From JBCCXZ01 sp965228005 (GTDB lineage Bacteria; Planctomycetota; Planctomycetia; Pirellulales; Lacipirellulaceae), in contig CBDDGV010000004.1 in NCBI GenBank assembly GCA_965228005.1, forward strand, positions 1,116,001 through 1,180,000: a DNA stretch of 64,000 nt, given 5' to 3'. A program made the position numbers and the translations under genes. Below are positions 26,046-35,400 of the stretch, piece by piece. The number at the start of each line of letters is the position of its first letter. Position 1 is the stretch's first letter. Under the pieces are notes generated by a model. It saw only the letters and a program-made list of their open reading frames with translations, searched no databases and was not told the DNA's origin.

Positions 26046-26453
26046 CTACGGCCTTTCGCGATCCTGTGAGACCCCGGTTCGGGCCTCTCGGGGTTGAGCG
26101 TTTCGCAGCTCCCTGGCGAGCCTCTCCAGCGTCTCGCGGTGGCGTTGGCGGGTGGTGGCGATGACGTCCGCGATACCCAGGCAAAGGATGAGGCAGGCGC
26201 CCGAGGCCACCCCCGCGAGGTAGCAGGAAATCGCCCACGGCGTGCGGGGCACCTCGCTGGCCATCGCCAGGGCGAGGCCCAGCACCCCGATCATCGAGCT
26301 GGCCAGGGTGCGTCGCTTCAGCTGAGAAATGCGGAACGGATTCAGCCTGCGTGCCGTTGCCACCGGGTCGGAGCCGTCGGCGTGCCACTGGACGGCCAGC
26401 AGGACCGCTGACACGGCGATCAAGAGGAGCCCAAATGTCTGTGCGGAGTCCAT
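26046..26453 (-). CDS. small membrane protein of unknown function
   Basis: This 135-aa protein has three hydrophobic segments (about residues 5-21, 53-68 and 75-97) and a basic, arginine-rich C-terminal tail (RQRHRETLERLARELRNAQ). No family is recognised. It starts 7 bp after the stop of the M28 peptidase gene, which suggests one transcription unit. The alternative longer frame at 26020-26388 on this strand lacks a hydrophobic pattern and is not preferred. Confidence 0.75.
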   Translation of the reverse strand: MDSAQTFGLLLIAVSAVLLAVQWHADGSDPVATARRLNPFRISQLKRRTLASSMIGVLGLALAMASEVPRTPWAISCYLAGVASGACLILCLGIADVIATTRQRHRETLERLARELRNAQPREARTGVSQDRERP

Positions 26454-26460
26454 TTCAGGG

Positions 26461-27492
26461 TTATTCGCCCGCCGCGGCCGCGGGTTGCTTTCCGGCCAGC
26501 CTGTCGTGCAACCAGTTCTGGATCACCCAGCCGACCTTGCCGAGCGACTCGGCAGAGCAGCGGGCCGGCGTGTCTTGCGTGGTGTGCCAGAATCGGTTCC
26601 AGCGGTCCGGGTAGTTGAAGTCGATCACGTTGATCGTTGGGATCTTGGCGATGTTGTTCAGCGGGACGTGGTCGTCGTTCACTTCGTAGCGAGCAGAGGG
26701 GATGAACTCCTTCACGCCCAGTCGCGCGGCCGTGCTCCAAACCTCCTTCACGATGGGGCGTGTGGAGGGCATCGTGGCGCTGCGGGTCTCTTGGAAGACC
26801 GAGAGGTCCTTGTCGCCCACCATGTCGAGGAGCACCCCCGCTTGGTAGCGGTAGGGGGGAGGGTTCCTCTTGTACTGTTCGGCAAACCAGGTGCTGCCCA
26901 AGAAGTACTTGTCCGTGCGGTCGTTGTAGACCAGCTCCTCCGCGTCGAAGAAGACGAAGTCGAGGCCGAGTGCCGCGGGCATTTCGTCAACGTGGTGACC
27001 CAATTCCATCAGCGCCGCGACGCCGCTCCCCCCGTCGTTCGCGCCGAGGAATGCTGCCTTGAGGAGGTTGGGGTTCGGGTCGCGGTCTGGGTAGGGCCGC
27101 GTGTCGTAATGGGCGCAGAGCAGAATGCGCTCCTCGGCCTCGGGCCTCCACTCGACGATGAGGTTTGCCAGCCGAACTCGTCTCTTGGTGAGCGGGTGGC
27201 GGCGGTAGGAGAACTTCTGCAGCCAGGCCTTGCCGCCCAGCTTCTGGAAGTGCTTCAGCAGCAAGGACTGCTGCTTGAGCATCCCTTCGGTGCCGGAGAC
27301 TCGCGGCCCGATGTCGCAGACCTGCTTCAGGTACTCGTAGGCCCGCTGACCGTCGAAACGATCGCCTTGGACCTGGGCGGCCCCATCCAGACTTTCGGCT
27401 GCGGAGACGCTGGTCGCCCAGCAAGAGCTCAGAAGGACGACTGCTAGCACGGCCCAGGCTGGCCGGCTGTTGGGGGGGGATTTGGCGTACAT
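26461..27492 (-). CDS. secreted M28-family zinc peptidase, glutaminyl cyclase-like
   Basis: This 343-aa protein has a signal peptide (residues 1-31, WAVLAVVLLSSCWATSVSAAE). The M28 zinc site is visible: H128 and D130 in CAHYDTRP, D153 in GANDGGSG, the acidic pair E185-E186 in FFDAEE, and H303 in FWHTTQDT. The pattern FDAEE with WHTTQDT is close to glutaminyl-peptide cyclotransferases, which form N-terminal pyroglutamate, so this activity is as likely as aminopeptidase activity. It would act in the periplasm or outside. It heads a short minus-strand cluster with two membrane proteins. Confidence 0.9.
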   Translation of the reverse strand: MYAKSPPNSRPAWAVLAVVLLSSCWATSVSAAESLDGAAQVQGDRFDGQRAYEYLKQVCDIGPRVSGTEGMLKQQSLLLKHFQKLGGKAWLQKFSYRRHPLTKRRVRLANLIVEWRPEAEERILLCAHYDTRPYPDRDPNPNLLKAAFLGANDGGSGVAALMELGHHVDEMPAALGLDFVFFDAEELVYNDRTDKYFLGSTWFAEQYKRNPPPYRYQAGVLLDMVGDKDLSVFQETRSATMPSTRPIVKEVWSTAARLGVKEFIPSARYEVNDDHVPLNNIAKIPTINVIDFNYPDRWNRFWHTTQDTPARCSAESLGKVGWVIQNWLHDRLAGKQPAAAAGE

Positions 27493-27661
27493 GTCGTTAG
27501 TCTACCCGGCCCCCGCTAGGCGGGCGACCTGAGGGTCTCGACCTCTCTTGCTGCCGCTGGCGGGCCTGCCTAGACTCCCCGCCCCCCAAGGCCCGAGGAA
27601 CCTGCGTCGGACAGTTCCACGCGGGCGTACCGTGCCGCTCCTCCCGCCCAGCAGGATTGCC

Positions 27662-28276
27662 ATGTCGATCGACCCGCAGCAACTCGTCCAGGATGTGCTC
27701 CGCCTTCACGAAACTACTGTCGCGGCGTGGCATGAGGAGGAGATCGCAAACCCGTACAACGGTCTGCTCGCGACGGTCTGCACGCAGCACGAGTTCAACT
27801 TCCGGCTCTGGCATGAGGAGGACATCGCCCGCAGCCCCGACGTGAGCGACGCACGGATCGCCGCGGTCAAGCGTGCGATCGACGGCTACAACCAGCAGCG
27901 GAACGACTGGATCGAGCGGATCGACGAGGCGCTTCTAGCGGCTTTTGAACGCAACGAAGTCCTGGTCGAAGAATCCGCACCACTGAACACCGAGACCCCG
28001 GGCAGCGCGATCGACCGGCTGTCGATTATGTCTCTGCGGATCTACCACATGCGCGAACAGCTCGAACGCGACGGCGTGGGCGAGGAGCACTTCGCCAAGG
28101 TCAATGAAAAGCTCGCGCGTTGCGGCCTGCAGTTGAAGGACCTCTCGACCTCGCTGGCCGAGCACCTCGAAGACCTGTTCGCGGGACGGAAGCGCCTGCG
28201 TGTCTACCGGCAGATGAAGATGTACAACGACCCGACGCTCAACCCGTACTTGTACGACAAGTCGAAGGCCGCTTAG
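27662..28276 (+). CDS. DUF4254 family protein
   Basis: This 204-aa helical protein matches DUF4254 in size and pattern (MSIDPQQLVQDVLRLHETTVAAWHEE, NFRLWHEEDIARSPDVSDARIAAVKRAIDGYNQQRND, DRLSIMSLRIYHMREQ, YRQMKMYNDPTLNPYLY). The family has no established activity but is often found beside lipopolysaccharide glycosyltransferase genes, as here with GT9. The ATG at 27662 is chosen because the conserved sequence starts there. The TAG stop interlocks with the TAA of the convergent GT9 gene in a shared TTAG. Confidence 0.9.
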   Translation: MSIDPQQLVQDVLRLHETTVAAWHEEEIANPYNGLLATVCTQHEFNFRLWHEEDIARSPDVSDARIAAVKRAIDGYNQQRNDWIERIDEALLAAFERNEVLVEESAPLNTETPGSAIDRLSIMSLRIYHMREQLERDGVGEEHFAKVNEKLARCGLQLKDLSTSLAEHLEDLFAGRKRLRVYRQMKMYNDPTLNPYLYDKSKAA

Positions 28277-29316
28277 GCGATCTGCTGCTTCGGTTGCGTG
28301 CCGAGCAGCTCGTTGCAGGCCTGGGCAACCATCTCCGTGGTAATGGCCCGCATGGCGGAGTCGTCGTTGTGGCGCCTCCGGCCGGGCTGGTTGTCGTACA
28401 CCGCTTGAACGGTCCGGTGAGTTGGCCCGTAGGCTCCCGTCTCCGCTGCTAAAGAAGTGCCGTGGAGGCTGATGCTGGGGGTCCCAACGGCTACCGCGAG
28501 GTGGAGCGGCCCTGTGTCAGACCCCACGAACAGCCGCGCGGTCCTCGCCAGCGACCCGAGCTGCCTCATGGTCGTGGGAGGCGCCGCGACCGCGGCCCCC
28601 TCTGACGCGGCCATGATCTCATGAGCGAGAGGCTCCTCGGACGGACCGCCCCAAACCGCGAGCGACCGCAGCCCGTGGTCCTGAAGAAGGCGTGCAGTTA
28701 GTTCACCGTATCGCTCGGGCGGCCAGCGCTTCGAGGCCCAACCAGCCCCGGGGTTGACGATTGCGAAAGGCCGATCCGTGAGCCCGAGTTCCGCGAGCGT
28801 TGCCAACGCGAAGTCGCGGTCCGCTGGTTGCTCCGGCATCTGGAACGATGCTTCCTTTGGCACCGCGCCCAGGTGTTGTGCTAACGCGAGGTAGCGGTCG
28901 ATGACGTGATCGGTCGAGACGGGAACCAGTTCATTGTTCAGCAGTTTGCTGGCCTCGCGTCCCAGCCGGCCGGAGTAGCCGATCCGCCGGCGGGTGCCGC
29001 TCAGCCGAGCGGCGATCGCGCTCTTGGTGAGGCACTGCAGGTCGACGGTCGTGTCGAACCGCAGGCCGCGGAGCACACGCGCGGCCCGGAGGACTTCCCG
29101 GGGCGACTTCAGCCACCGCCGTCGCACGCGGACGAGGTGGTCGATCGCGGGGTGGCCTTCCAGCAGGTCGCCGTTCCGACCCTCCACGACCCAACCGATC
29201 TCCGCTCTGGGGAACGCTTCGCGTAGAGCGCACGCCACGGGGATGCCGTGGATGACGTCGCCCATCGCACTGAGGCGGACGATCAAAATCCGCTGGGGTT
29301 GCTGCGCCCGGTGCAT
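28273..29316 (-). CDS. glycosyltransferase family 9 (heptosyltransferase-like)
   Basis: This 347-aa GT-B protein begins with the GT9 pattern ILIVRLSAMGDVIHGIPVACALREAFP and has the C-terminal nucleotide-sugar region NPGAGWASKRWPPERYGEL and FVGSDTGPLHLAVAVGTPSISLHG. These features match WaaC/WaaF-type ADP-heptose:LPS heptosyltransferases. With DUF4254 adjacent, a role in lipopolysaccharide core synthesis is likely. Whether the donor is ADP-heptose or the GDP-heptose predicted from the locus at 40-45 kb cannot be told. Confidence 0.92.
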   Translation of the reverse strand: MHRAQQPQRILIVRLSAMGDVIHGIPVACALREAFPRAEIGWVVEGRNGDLLEGHPAIDHLVRVRRRWLKSPREVLRAARVLRGLRFDTTVDLQCLTKSAIAARLSGTRRRIGYSGRLGREASKLLNNELVPVSTDHVIDRYLALAQHLGAVPKEASFQMPEQPADRDFALATLAELGLTDRPFAIVNPGAGWASKRWPPERYGELTARLLQDHGLRSLAVWGGPSEEPLAHEIMAASEGAAVAAPPTTMRQLGSLARTARLFVGSDTGPLHLAVAVGTPSISLHGTSLAAETGAYGPTHRTVQAVYDNQPGRRRHNDDSAMRAITTEMVAQACNELLGTQPKQQIA

Positions 29317-29568
29317 GCTAACCTGCTTAGAGGGGACACGGCCGTGCCCGGCATTCGTTGCGAGGGTCTACGGCCGTTCGGGGAGACTACCAGCACCGCG
29401 TGATCGCTACAACGTCGCCATTCCGTACGCCCGGCTTAACCGGCGGCTCAAGAATCGGCGTCGCTTGTTGACCGCCCAATTGCGGCTGCTGAGAATGGCC
29501 CACCAGCGACGGCTAAACACCCGTCAGCAATCAGACTACACGCCCGCACCCGCACGAGACAGCACCGC

Positions 29569-30309
29569 ATGGACAACGATTTGTTCGACAGGGCTTACCC
29601 CGAGCGCAGGTTCGGCGGCTACACCAGGGTCGATGGCACGGTGGAGTTCTTCACGCGCGTCCAGGCGATTGCTTGCGGCGCGGAGACCCTGCTCGACGCC
29701 GGCTGCGGCCGCGGGCTGCACCTGATCGAAGGGAGCGAGTTCAAGCGCAAGCTGTCCGACTTCCGAGCCCCGGGACGCAAGGTTATCGGGATCGACGTCA
29801 ACCCAGCAGCCAGCACCAACCCCGGGGTCGATGAGTACCGGCAGATCGAGGGCGACAAGTGGCCGGTTGAGGACGCCTCGGTCGACGTGATCGTGTCCAA
29901 CTCGGTTGTGGAGCACCTCGAAGACGCTGACGCTTACTTCGCCGAGTGCAGCCGCGTGCTCAAGCCGGGCGGGACAGTCTGCGTGAGGACCTACAACGTC
30001 TGGAACTACGTGGGGGTGGCCTCCAGGCTGATACCCAACAAGTACCACGCCCGGGTAACCTCGAAGGTCCAGAAGACCCGCAAAGAAGAGGACGTCTTCG
30101 ATACCTACTACCGGTGCAATACCCGGCGGAAGCTCAAGAAGGCGCTGGAGCGGGCCGGACTCGACTGCTGTGTCTACACGTTCGAGGCCGAGCCATCCTA
30201 CCTGCAGTTCAGTCCGATCCTGTTCCGCGTGGGCGCGGTCGTGCACAGGTGGATGCCGGGGCCGCTGCGGTGGGCGCTGCTTGGGTTCGGGAAGAAGCCC
30301 GCGGGCTGA
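29569..30309 (+). CDS. class I SAM-dependent methyltransferase
   Basis: This 246-aa protein has motif I TLLDAGCGRGLHLIEG, an acidic residue after strand two (VIGIDVNPAAS), then DASVDVIVSNSVVEHLEDADAYFAECSRVLKPGG, the Methyltransf_11 pattern. The C-terminal half is basic. It is the first gene on the left side of the polysaccharide locus, convergent with the WbaP-like gene 16 bp downstream. It may methylate a sugar of the surface glycan, but the substrate is not deducible. Confidence 0.87.
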   Translation: MDNDLFDRAYPERRFGGYTRVDGTVEFFTRVQAIACGAETLLDAGCGRGLHLIEGSEFKRKLSDFRAPGRKVIGIDVNPAASTNPGVDEYRQIEGDKWPVEDASVDVIVSNSVVEHLEDADAYFAECSRVLKPGGTVCVRTYNVWNYVGVASRLIPNKYHARVTSKVQKTRKEEDVFDTYYRCNTRRKLKKALERAGLDCCVYTFEAEPSYLQFSPILFRVGAVVHRWMPGPLRWALLGFGKKPAG

Positions 30310-30325
30310 GGCGTCTCGGGACGGC

Positions 30326-31993
30326 TCAGTAAGCGCCCCTGGAGAACAGGACCGTCTTGACGGTCCGCGCCAAGAGGTAGAGGTCCAGCCAGGGTGACCA
30401 GTGGTGGACGTAATAGACGTCTAGTTGCACGCGTTCGTCGTAGGTGGTGTCGTTGCGTCCGCACACCTGCCACATCCCGGTCATGCCGGGGGGCACGGCG
30501 CAGAACGTTTCGAAGTGCTCGCCGTACTTGACGATCTCCGCGTCGACGATCGGCCGCGGACCGACAGCGCTCATGTCCCCGCAGAGCACGTTCCAGAGCT
30601 GCGGCAGCTCGTCGAGGCTCCACTTCCGCATGAACTTCCCGAGGCTGTTCACGCGAGGGTCGTTCTTCAGTTTGTGGTCTCGCTCCCACTCCTCCCGATA
30701 CTCGGGGTGCTTTTCCAGGTAGTGTTCGAGCACCTTGTCGGCGTCGACGCACATAGTGCGGAACTTCCAAGCCATGAACCGCGAGTTGCCTCGGCCGATG
30801 CGCTTGTGGCCGAAGAAGATCGGCCCCTTCGATGTGAGCTTCACGGATACGGCGAGAACAATCAGCACGGGCGAGAGGAGCAGCCCCGCGAAGATGCCGA
30901 TGGCGAGGTCCATGGCCCGCTTAACCAGTTGCGGGACCGGCAGGAGCAGGTGCTGCTCGATCATGAAGCCCGAGAGGCCTTCGTCCATCTGGTGACGGTC
31001 CCAGTGGTCGGGCATGCCCGTGCTCTCGGAGACCACAAACACGTGCGGGATGTTGGTGAGGTACTGATCTACAACTAGTGTGCGGTCCATCTCAACGTTG
31101 GGCGAATCAACCATGACGGCCCAGTAGGCGTTGTGTTTGTTCGCCAAGTCGCGCGCTTCATCCCAGCGGCCGATGTATCGCTCGGTTTCGTCGCCGATTT
31201 CTAGGGTCTCGGGGTCGGTCACGACGCCGATCGGCCGGAGCCCCAGCCGGCGGTTGTTGTCGAGCCACTCGCAGACGCTGAAGGCAGCGGTGTCGTGTCC
31301 GCAGACGAGCGCGGGGAAGCCCCACCAGTCCGTCTTGGCCAGAGCGCGTCGGAGGAGGCTCCGCACGATGGGGGCCGCGACCACGCAGATCGCGTAGGTC
31401 AGGATCAGGAAGCAGAGGCGTTCGCCAAACTTCACCTGCGAGGGGTGCAAGCGGGCCGCGGTGATGAACGCGACGATGGTGTACGACAGCGAGAGCTTCC
31501 GGATCTCGTCGACTACCCCCAAACGGACCCCCGGGTAGAGGCCCGAGACTGCGTTCAGAAGCAGCAGCGCTGCTGCAACCGGCGGCAACCAGACCGTCGC
31601 CCGCGAAGTGGCGTCCGAAGCAATCAGCCATTCCAAACCGATGAAGGTGCAGCAGAGGATGCCGCCCAGCAACACCGCCAAGTCACCTAGGACCAGCGGA
31701 GCGGTCGTTAGGAAGAGTTGCCGCAGGTACGGGTAGCTTCCGTTCTTGCGGCGCGATGGCAGTTTGACGGGCGCCTTGATGGCTTCGGAGAGCTTCGGGA
31801 TGGTCAGCTGACTGCGATGGGTTCCCCGCAAGCCGATCCTCCTGGTGGATCCATCTGCGGATGGTTCCGGGCGGCTTTCGGGCGCCTGCGGTAGGGAAGG
31901 GTCTTCGGGAGTCTTCGGAGACTCGAACCCGCTTGAGCTTCCCCTCGGCGAGCCGGGTTGGGTGGTTTCGGTTGCCAATGCTCTACCTCTCAC
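30326..31993 (-). CDS. undecaprenyl-phosphate sugar-1-phosphate transferase (WbaP-like)
   Basis: This 555-aa protein is a polyprenol-phosphate hexose-1-phosphate transferase that loads the first sugar on undecaprenyl phosphate. After a proline/serine-rich cytoplasmic tail (about 70 aa) come four membrane segments (about residues 95-215), a nucleotide-binding-like cytoplasmic domain, a membrane hairpin (KRAMDLAIGIFAGLLLSPVL), and the catalytic domain with KRIGRGNSRFMAWKFRTM, SLDELPQLWNVLCGDMSAVGPRP and GMTGMWQVCGRND. The proline-rich start is unusual. GTG at 31993 is the first in frame; a TTG five codons further has a better purine-rich leader. It is transcribed away from the rest of the locus. 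Confidence 0.93.
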   Translation of the reverse strand: MRGRALATETTQPGSPRGSSSGFESPKTPEDPSLPQAPESRPEPSADGSTRRIGLRGTHRSQLTIPKLSEAIKAPVKLPSRRKNGSYPYLRQLFLTTAPLVLGDLAVLLGGILCCTFIGLEWLIASDATSRATVWLPPVAAALLLLNAVSGLYPGVRLGVVDEIRKLSLSYTIVAFITAARLHPSQVKFGERLCFLILTYAICVVAAPIVRSLLRRALAKTDWWGFPALVCGHDTAAFSVCEWLDNNRRLGLRPIGVVTDPETLEIGDETERYIGRWDEARDLANKHNAYWAVMVDSPNVEMDRTLVVDQYLTNIPHVFVVSESTGMPDHWDRHQMDEGLSGFMIEQHLLLPVPQLVKRAMDLAIGIFAGLLLSPVLIVLAVSVKLTSKGPIFFGHKRIGRGNSRFMAWKFRTMCVDADKVLEHYLEKHPEYREEWERDHKLKNDPRVNSLGKFMRKWSLDELPQLWNVLCGDMSAVGPRPIVDAEIVKYGEHFETFCAVPPGMTGMWQVCGRNDTTYDERVQLDVYYVHHWSPWLDLYLLARTVKTVLFSRGAY

Positions 31994-32686
31994 AGATGTC
32001 TGGCTCGCGTGCTACAGCCCTAGAGGCTGCTGTCTGAGCGGGCGTCCGACCCGCCCGCTGTCTCGGCGATATCGTGGCTGATTTCCTACGCCCAGAGTCT
32101 AATCGTTCGATGAAGATAAGGAAAACTTGACGAGTTTATGGGGTCGGCTCACCGAGTTAGTCGATTGATCTGGTCCCCAGAGGGTGAAGCTATGCGGCTG
32201 TTTAGACGCTCTCAGCCGGGCCCGGGTTCCCCTGGTTTGAGCAATGTGCTGGGCAGGCCCATTACGGGCCACTCCGGGGTCTCCAGCAGCTGCAAAGCGT
32301 ATGCCGAGAGCGCGAGCAGTCAGACGGGCCGGCCGCCCGGATGCTCACAGGCTCTGAGCCCTCTCGCGGCGGGGGCCTGCCCGGGGCGTCTTGGAGCCTC
32401 TTTCCAAGCTGCCCGCATCGTCCGTAAGATTGGCACGACCGCCACGGAAGGCAGGTGGCGGTGTGGCCTGAGGTCAACCGCGGAGTGTAGATGATACAAC
32501 GCCCGCGCTGCTGGATTCGATCACCCATGCCGGGGCTCTGGGCCCGAACGCCCTGAGAATTAGGCCCGCACCCCAGAACGGGAACGCCGTGTGCTGTTAA
32601 CGGGCATCCCAGATAACTCCTCGCGGCCCTCCAACTGCCCCGCCTCGGGACCCTCCCGGGCAACCCTTGCCTGCTAGTCTCAGCGT
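31994..32686. other. 693-bp gene-free divergent region in the polysaccharide locus
   Basis: This region separates the WbaP-like gene (minus) from the flippase gene (plus), so it should contain promoters for both halves of the locus. No ORF with plausible protein character was found; frames at 32138-32494 and 32262-32663 give basic, low-complexity translations. Apart from the hairpin at 32037-32059 nothing distinct is seen. Confidence 0.4.
32037..32059. promoter_or_regulatory. GC-rich hairpin in leader of WbaP-like gene
   Basis: AGCGGGCG (32037-32044) is complementary to CGCCCGCT (32052-32059) with a 7-nt loop. There is no following T-run on either strand, so it is not a normal terminator. 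It lies 44 bp upstream of the WbaP-like start codon. Confidence 0.35.
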
Positions 32687-34240
32687 ATGAGCACAGTCAA
32701 CGTCATGACGTTCAATGTCCTGGTGACTTTCGTCAGGATGGGCGCGACGGTGTGCATGGGGCTGTACGCCACGAGGTTGCTCGTCGATGCACTGGGGAAG
32801 ATCGACTACGGAATCTACGGGCTGCTGGGCGGCGGCGCTGCGATGCTACTGCTCGTGCAGGCCTCGCTGGTGTTGAGCGCACAGCGGCACATGGCTCACG
32901 AGATCGGGCGTGAGGATCAGGACCAGCTGCGAGCCGTCTTCTCAAGCAGCTTGGTTCTGTTCACGATAGTAGCACTCCTGCTCGCGGGCTTCGGAGCCGC
33001 AATTACTCCGCTGTTGCTCGATTACCTTGAGTACCCGGTGGAGCGGAGAAGCGCCGTCGCCGTCACTTGGTACTCCACCCTAGTGATCTCGGCGGCATTG
33101 GTGATGAAGGCCCCTTTCAACGCGCTCTTCATGGCCCGTCAGTTCATGACCCGCGAGGCGCTAATCCACGTCGCCTCGATGCTCACCTACCTGGGGATTG
33201 CGTTTGCCGTTCATTCCCACGAAGGCGATCGGCTGATCTTCTTCGGCATCGCGGTGGCCGCGTTCCGTGTTCTTGAGGTCGCGGCGATGGCGGTGATCGC
33301 TGCGCGAACGTTCGACGAAGGGCGTTTACGGATCGGTTCGGTGCAACCGGCCGTTTTCCGGGAACTGCTGACCTTCGGGGGTTGGGGTTTCCTCGACGCC
33401 CTCGCCTGGCGGATGCGGCAGTTGGGGGGCAACCTCGTGCTGAATCCATTCTTTGGCCCATCGGTGAACGCGGCATACTCGGTGGGCTCACAGGTTCAGA
33501 TGTATGAGTACAGCCTGGCGTGGACAGTCATGCGGGCAACCAATCCGGTCATCATTCAGAAATACGCCGCGAACAACCTGCAGTTCGTGCGGCGATTGAT
33601 CCTCTCCGTTTGCCGGATGAGTTCGCTCTTCGCGTTCGCGGTTTGCATGCCTTTGATCTTGGAGACGGACTTCCTGATAGCCCTGTGGCTTGAAGACCCC
33701 CCGCCGGGGACCGCGGTCTTCTGCAGGATCATGCTCCTCACGATCTTGATAGAGCAGCTCAGCTGCGGCTTCCTTTCGGGCATCCAGGCCATCGGGAAGG
33801 TGGGCGTCTACCACTCCGCCACAGCGGTAGCAACCCTGTTGCCGATGGCCGCTGCATGGGCGTGTTTCAGCAGCAACGCGGAGCAGCCGCAGCTCTTGGT
33901 CCAGCTCGTGCTTGCCGGGATCGCGGCCGCCGTGGTCTTCCGAGCGTGGTACGTCGGGCGTCTGCTCGAGATACCCTTGAGCCGTTGGTTCCTAGAGGTC
34001 GTGGTCCGTGTTGCCGCCACCGTTGGTACGGCTTGTGTTGCCAGCCTGGTCGCAGGCAGCTTTGTCGAAGGTCCGTCGCTGGTTAGATTCGTGGTCACCG
34101 CTATCAGCTATTGGGCCGCCCTCTTGCCGATGGTTTGGGTAGTTGGCGCCCACGGCGATGAGAAAGAGAAGGTGGCTGGCTGGCTGGCCAAGCTGAGCGC
34201 ATGGTTCCGCCACGCACGGCCTCCAGAGCGCCCGGGCTGA
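32687..34240 (+). CDS. polysaccharide flippase of the MOP/Wzx superfamily
   Basis: This 517-aa integral membrane protein has about 12-14 hydrophobic segments. The N-terminal TRLLVDALGKIDYGIYGLLGGGAAML follows the Polysacc_synt/Wzx pattern (ALG-x-x-D-Y-G-I-Y), and the repeat half starts near FGGWGFLDALAWR. Wzx proteins move undecaprenyl-linked oligosaccharide across the cytoplasmic membrane. It heads the plus-strand series of the locus, with the polymerase-like gene three genes later. Overall similarity to flippases is clear; the substrate is inferred only from context. Confidence 0.88.
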   Translation: MSTVNVMTFNVLVTFVRMGATVCMGLYATRLLVDALGKIDYGIYGLLGGGAAMLLLVQASLVLSAQRHMAHEIGREDQDQLRAVFSSSLVLFTIVALLLAGFGAAITPLLLDYLEYPVERRSAVAVTWYSTLVISAALVMKAPFNALFMARQFMTREALIHVASMLTYLGIAFAVHSHEGDRLIFFGIAVAAFRVLEVAAMAVIAARTFDEGRLRIGSVQPAVFRELLTFGGWGFLDALAWRMRQLGGNLVLNPFFGPSVNAAYSVGSQVQMYEYSLAWTVMRATNPVIIQKYAANNLQFVRRLILSVCRMSSLFAFAVCMPLILETDFLIALWLEDPPPGTAVFCRIMLLTILIEQLSCGFLSGIQAIGKVGVYHSATAVATLLPMAAAWACFSSNAEQPQLLVQLVLAGIAAAVVFRAWYVGRLLEIPLSRWFLEVVVRVAATVGTACVASLVAGSFVEGPSLVRFVVTAISYWAALLPMVWVVGAHGDEKEKVAGWLAKLSAWFRHARPPERPG

Positions 34241-34303
34241 TCGGTCTGGGCGATTGGGATAGAGTTCGCGGCCAAACTACAAACCCTTTTCAGAAGCAAG
34301 AGC

Positions 34304-34948
34304 ATGAGAATTATCCGACCACGACGGCACTGGACGCCCCGGTATGTCGCGAACCGGATCGCCGAGATGTACTACCAGAAGCGGCACCCCGATTGGCCGT
34401 GGCTTACCGAGGAAGCAAACACGATCCTCGACTCGGTGATGCTGAAGTCGGACTGCGGCGTCGAAATGGGCTCCGGGCGGTCCACGCTCTGGCTTTCAAA
34501 ACGGCTCGGCAGCCTGACGAGCGTGGAGCACAACGGCGAGTGGTTTCAGCAAGTGCAGAAGATGCTGAACGATCAAGGGGTTTCGAACGTCTCCTACCAC
34601 CATTGCGAGGAGTTAGCGGAAGGCCAAGACCCCGGCGGCTCCAGCTACGTTGGCGTCATCGACCGCTTCGGGCCGGAGACTCTGGACTTCGCACTGGTAG
34701 ACGGGATCTACCGCGACCATTGCACCGTACGATTGTTCGAGCGCATCCGCCCGGGCGGGCTCCTGGTTATCGATAACATCGAGCGGTACCTGCCGACGGA
34801 CTCGATCACCCCCGATTCTCGGGGACCGGATTCAGGGTACGCGAGCGAGCTCTGGGAACAGGCTGCGCAGACGCTGAAGGAGTGGCGCGTGATCCGCACA
34901 AGTTCCGGCGTTACTGATACATGGATCTTCATCAAACCGGCTCATTAG
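34304..34948 (+). CDS. class I methyltransferase-like protein
   Basis: This 214-aa protein has a Rossmann-type pattern: CGVEMGSGRSTLWLSKRLGSLTSVEHN (glycine-rich loop and acidic end of strand two), DFALVDGIYRDHCTVRLFERIRPGGLLVIDNIERYL. The motif VDG-x-YR-xH with DNI is seen in sugar- or FkbM-adjacent SAM methyltransferases that carry an aspartate for metal. No signal peptide. It lies 63 bp after the flippase gene and is probably part of the glycan biosynthesis operon. The substrate is unknown. Confidence 0.8.
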   Translation: MRIIRPRRHWTPRYVANRIAEMYYQKRHPDWPWLTEEANTILDSVMLKSDCGVEMGSGRSTLWLSKRLGSLTSVEHNGEWFQQVQKMLNDQGVSNVSYHHCEELAEGQDPGGSSYVGVIDRFGPETLDFALVDGIYRDHCTVRLFERIRPGGLLVIDNIERYLPTDSITPDSRGPDSGYASELWEQAAQTLKEWRVIRTSSGVTDTWIFIKPAH

Positions 34949-35400
34949 CAGCCTTAAGACGCTACGGGGCCGCAGTAGTGCTGAGGGAAAGTAGGGTCGA
35001 ACAGGAGCGTGATGATTCGGAGCCACTGCAAGGCGACGGCCGGCAAAATCCCGCCGGACCGGAATCGAGAGAGCAACGCAACGGGGCCCAAAGGCCGTGG
35101 TCAGCATCAACAGTCGTAGAAGGGACTCCTCCAAGATGCCAAACCGCATTCCTCTCGTCGCCGGACGCGCGGCTCGGGCTATGGGCCCGGGTGCGAGCAG
35201 TCTTACTTAACGACTTCCCAGAGTAGTAACCACTTCCTTGGCGCTACGTATGTTTGCCAGGGGGCAAGAGAAGCGTTCACAACAACAATCGCTGGCCGCG
35301 GGTGCCCCGAAGCCGTACGTTGTCCATAGGAAAGCCGAGTCCACATCACTAGTCCCCGGGTAACCGTATCGCCTCAGCGCTGTTCGCTCGGTTCTTCGCC
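34949..35400. other. 452-bp gene-free region inside the polysaccharide locus
   Basis: No ORF of plausible composition, RNA gene or repeat was found. Short frames (for example 34 codons from about 35011) look accidental. The region may contain a promoter for the glycosyltransferase gene at 35401 or be a remnant of a deleted gene, but neither is evident. Confidence 0.35.

Noticed and set aside
34949..35400. Possible small genes or pseudogene between the methyltransferase-like and GT4 genes
   Set aside because: Only very short frames (up to 34 codons) or composition-poor frames are present, and no stretch resembles a known gene; a decayed gene cannot be excluded but is not supported.
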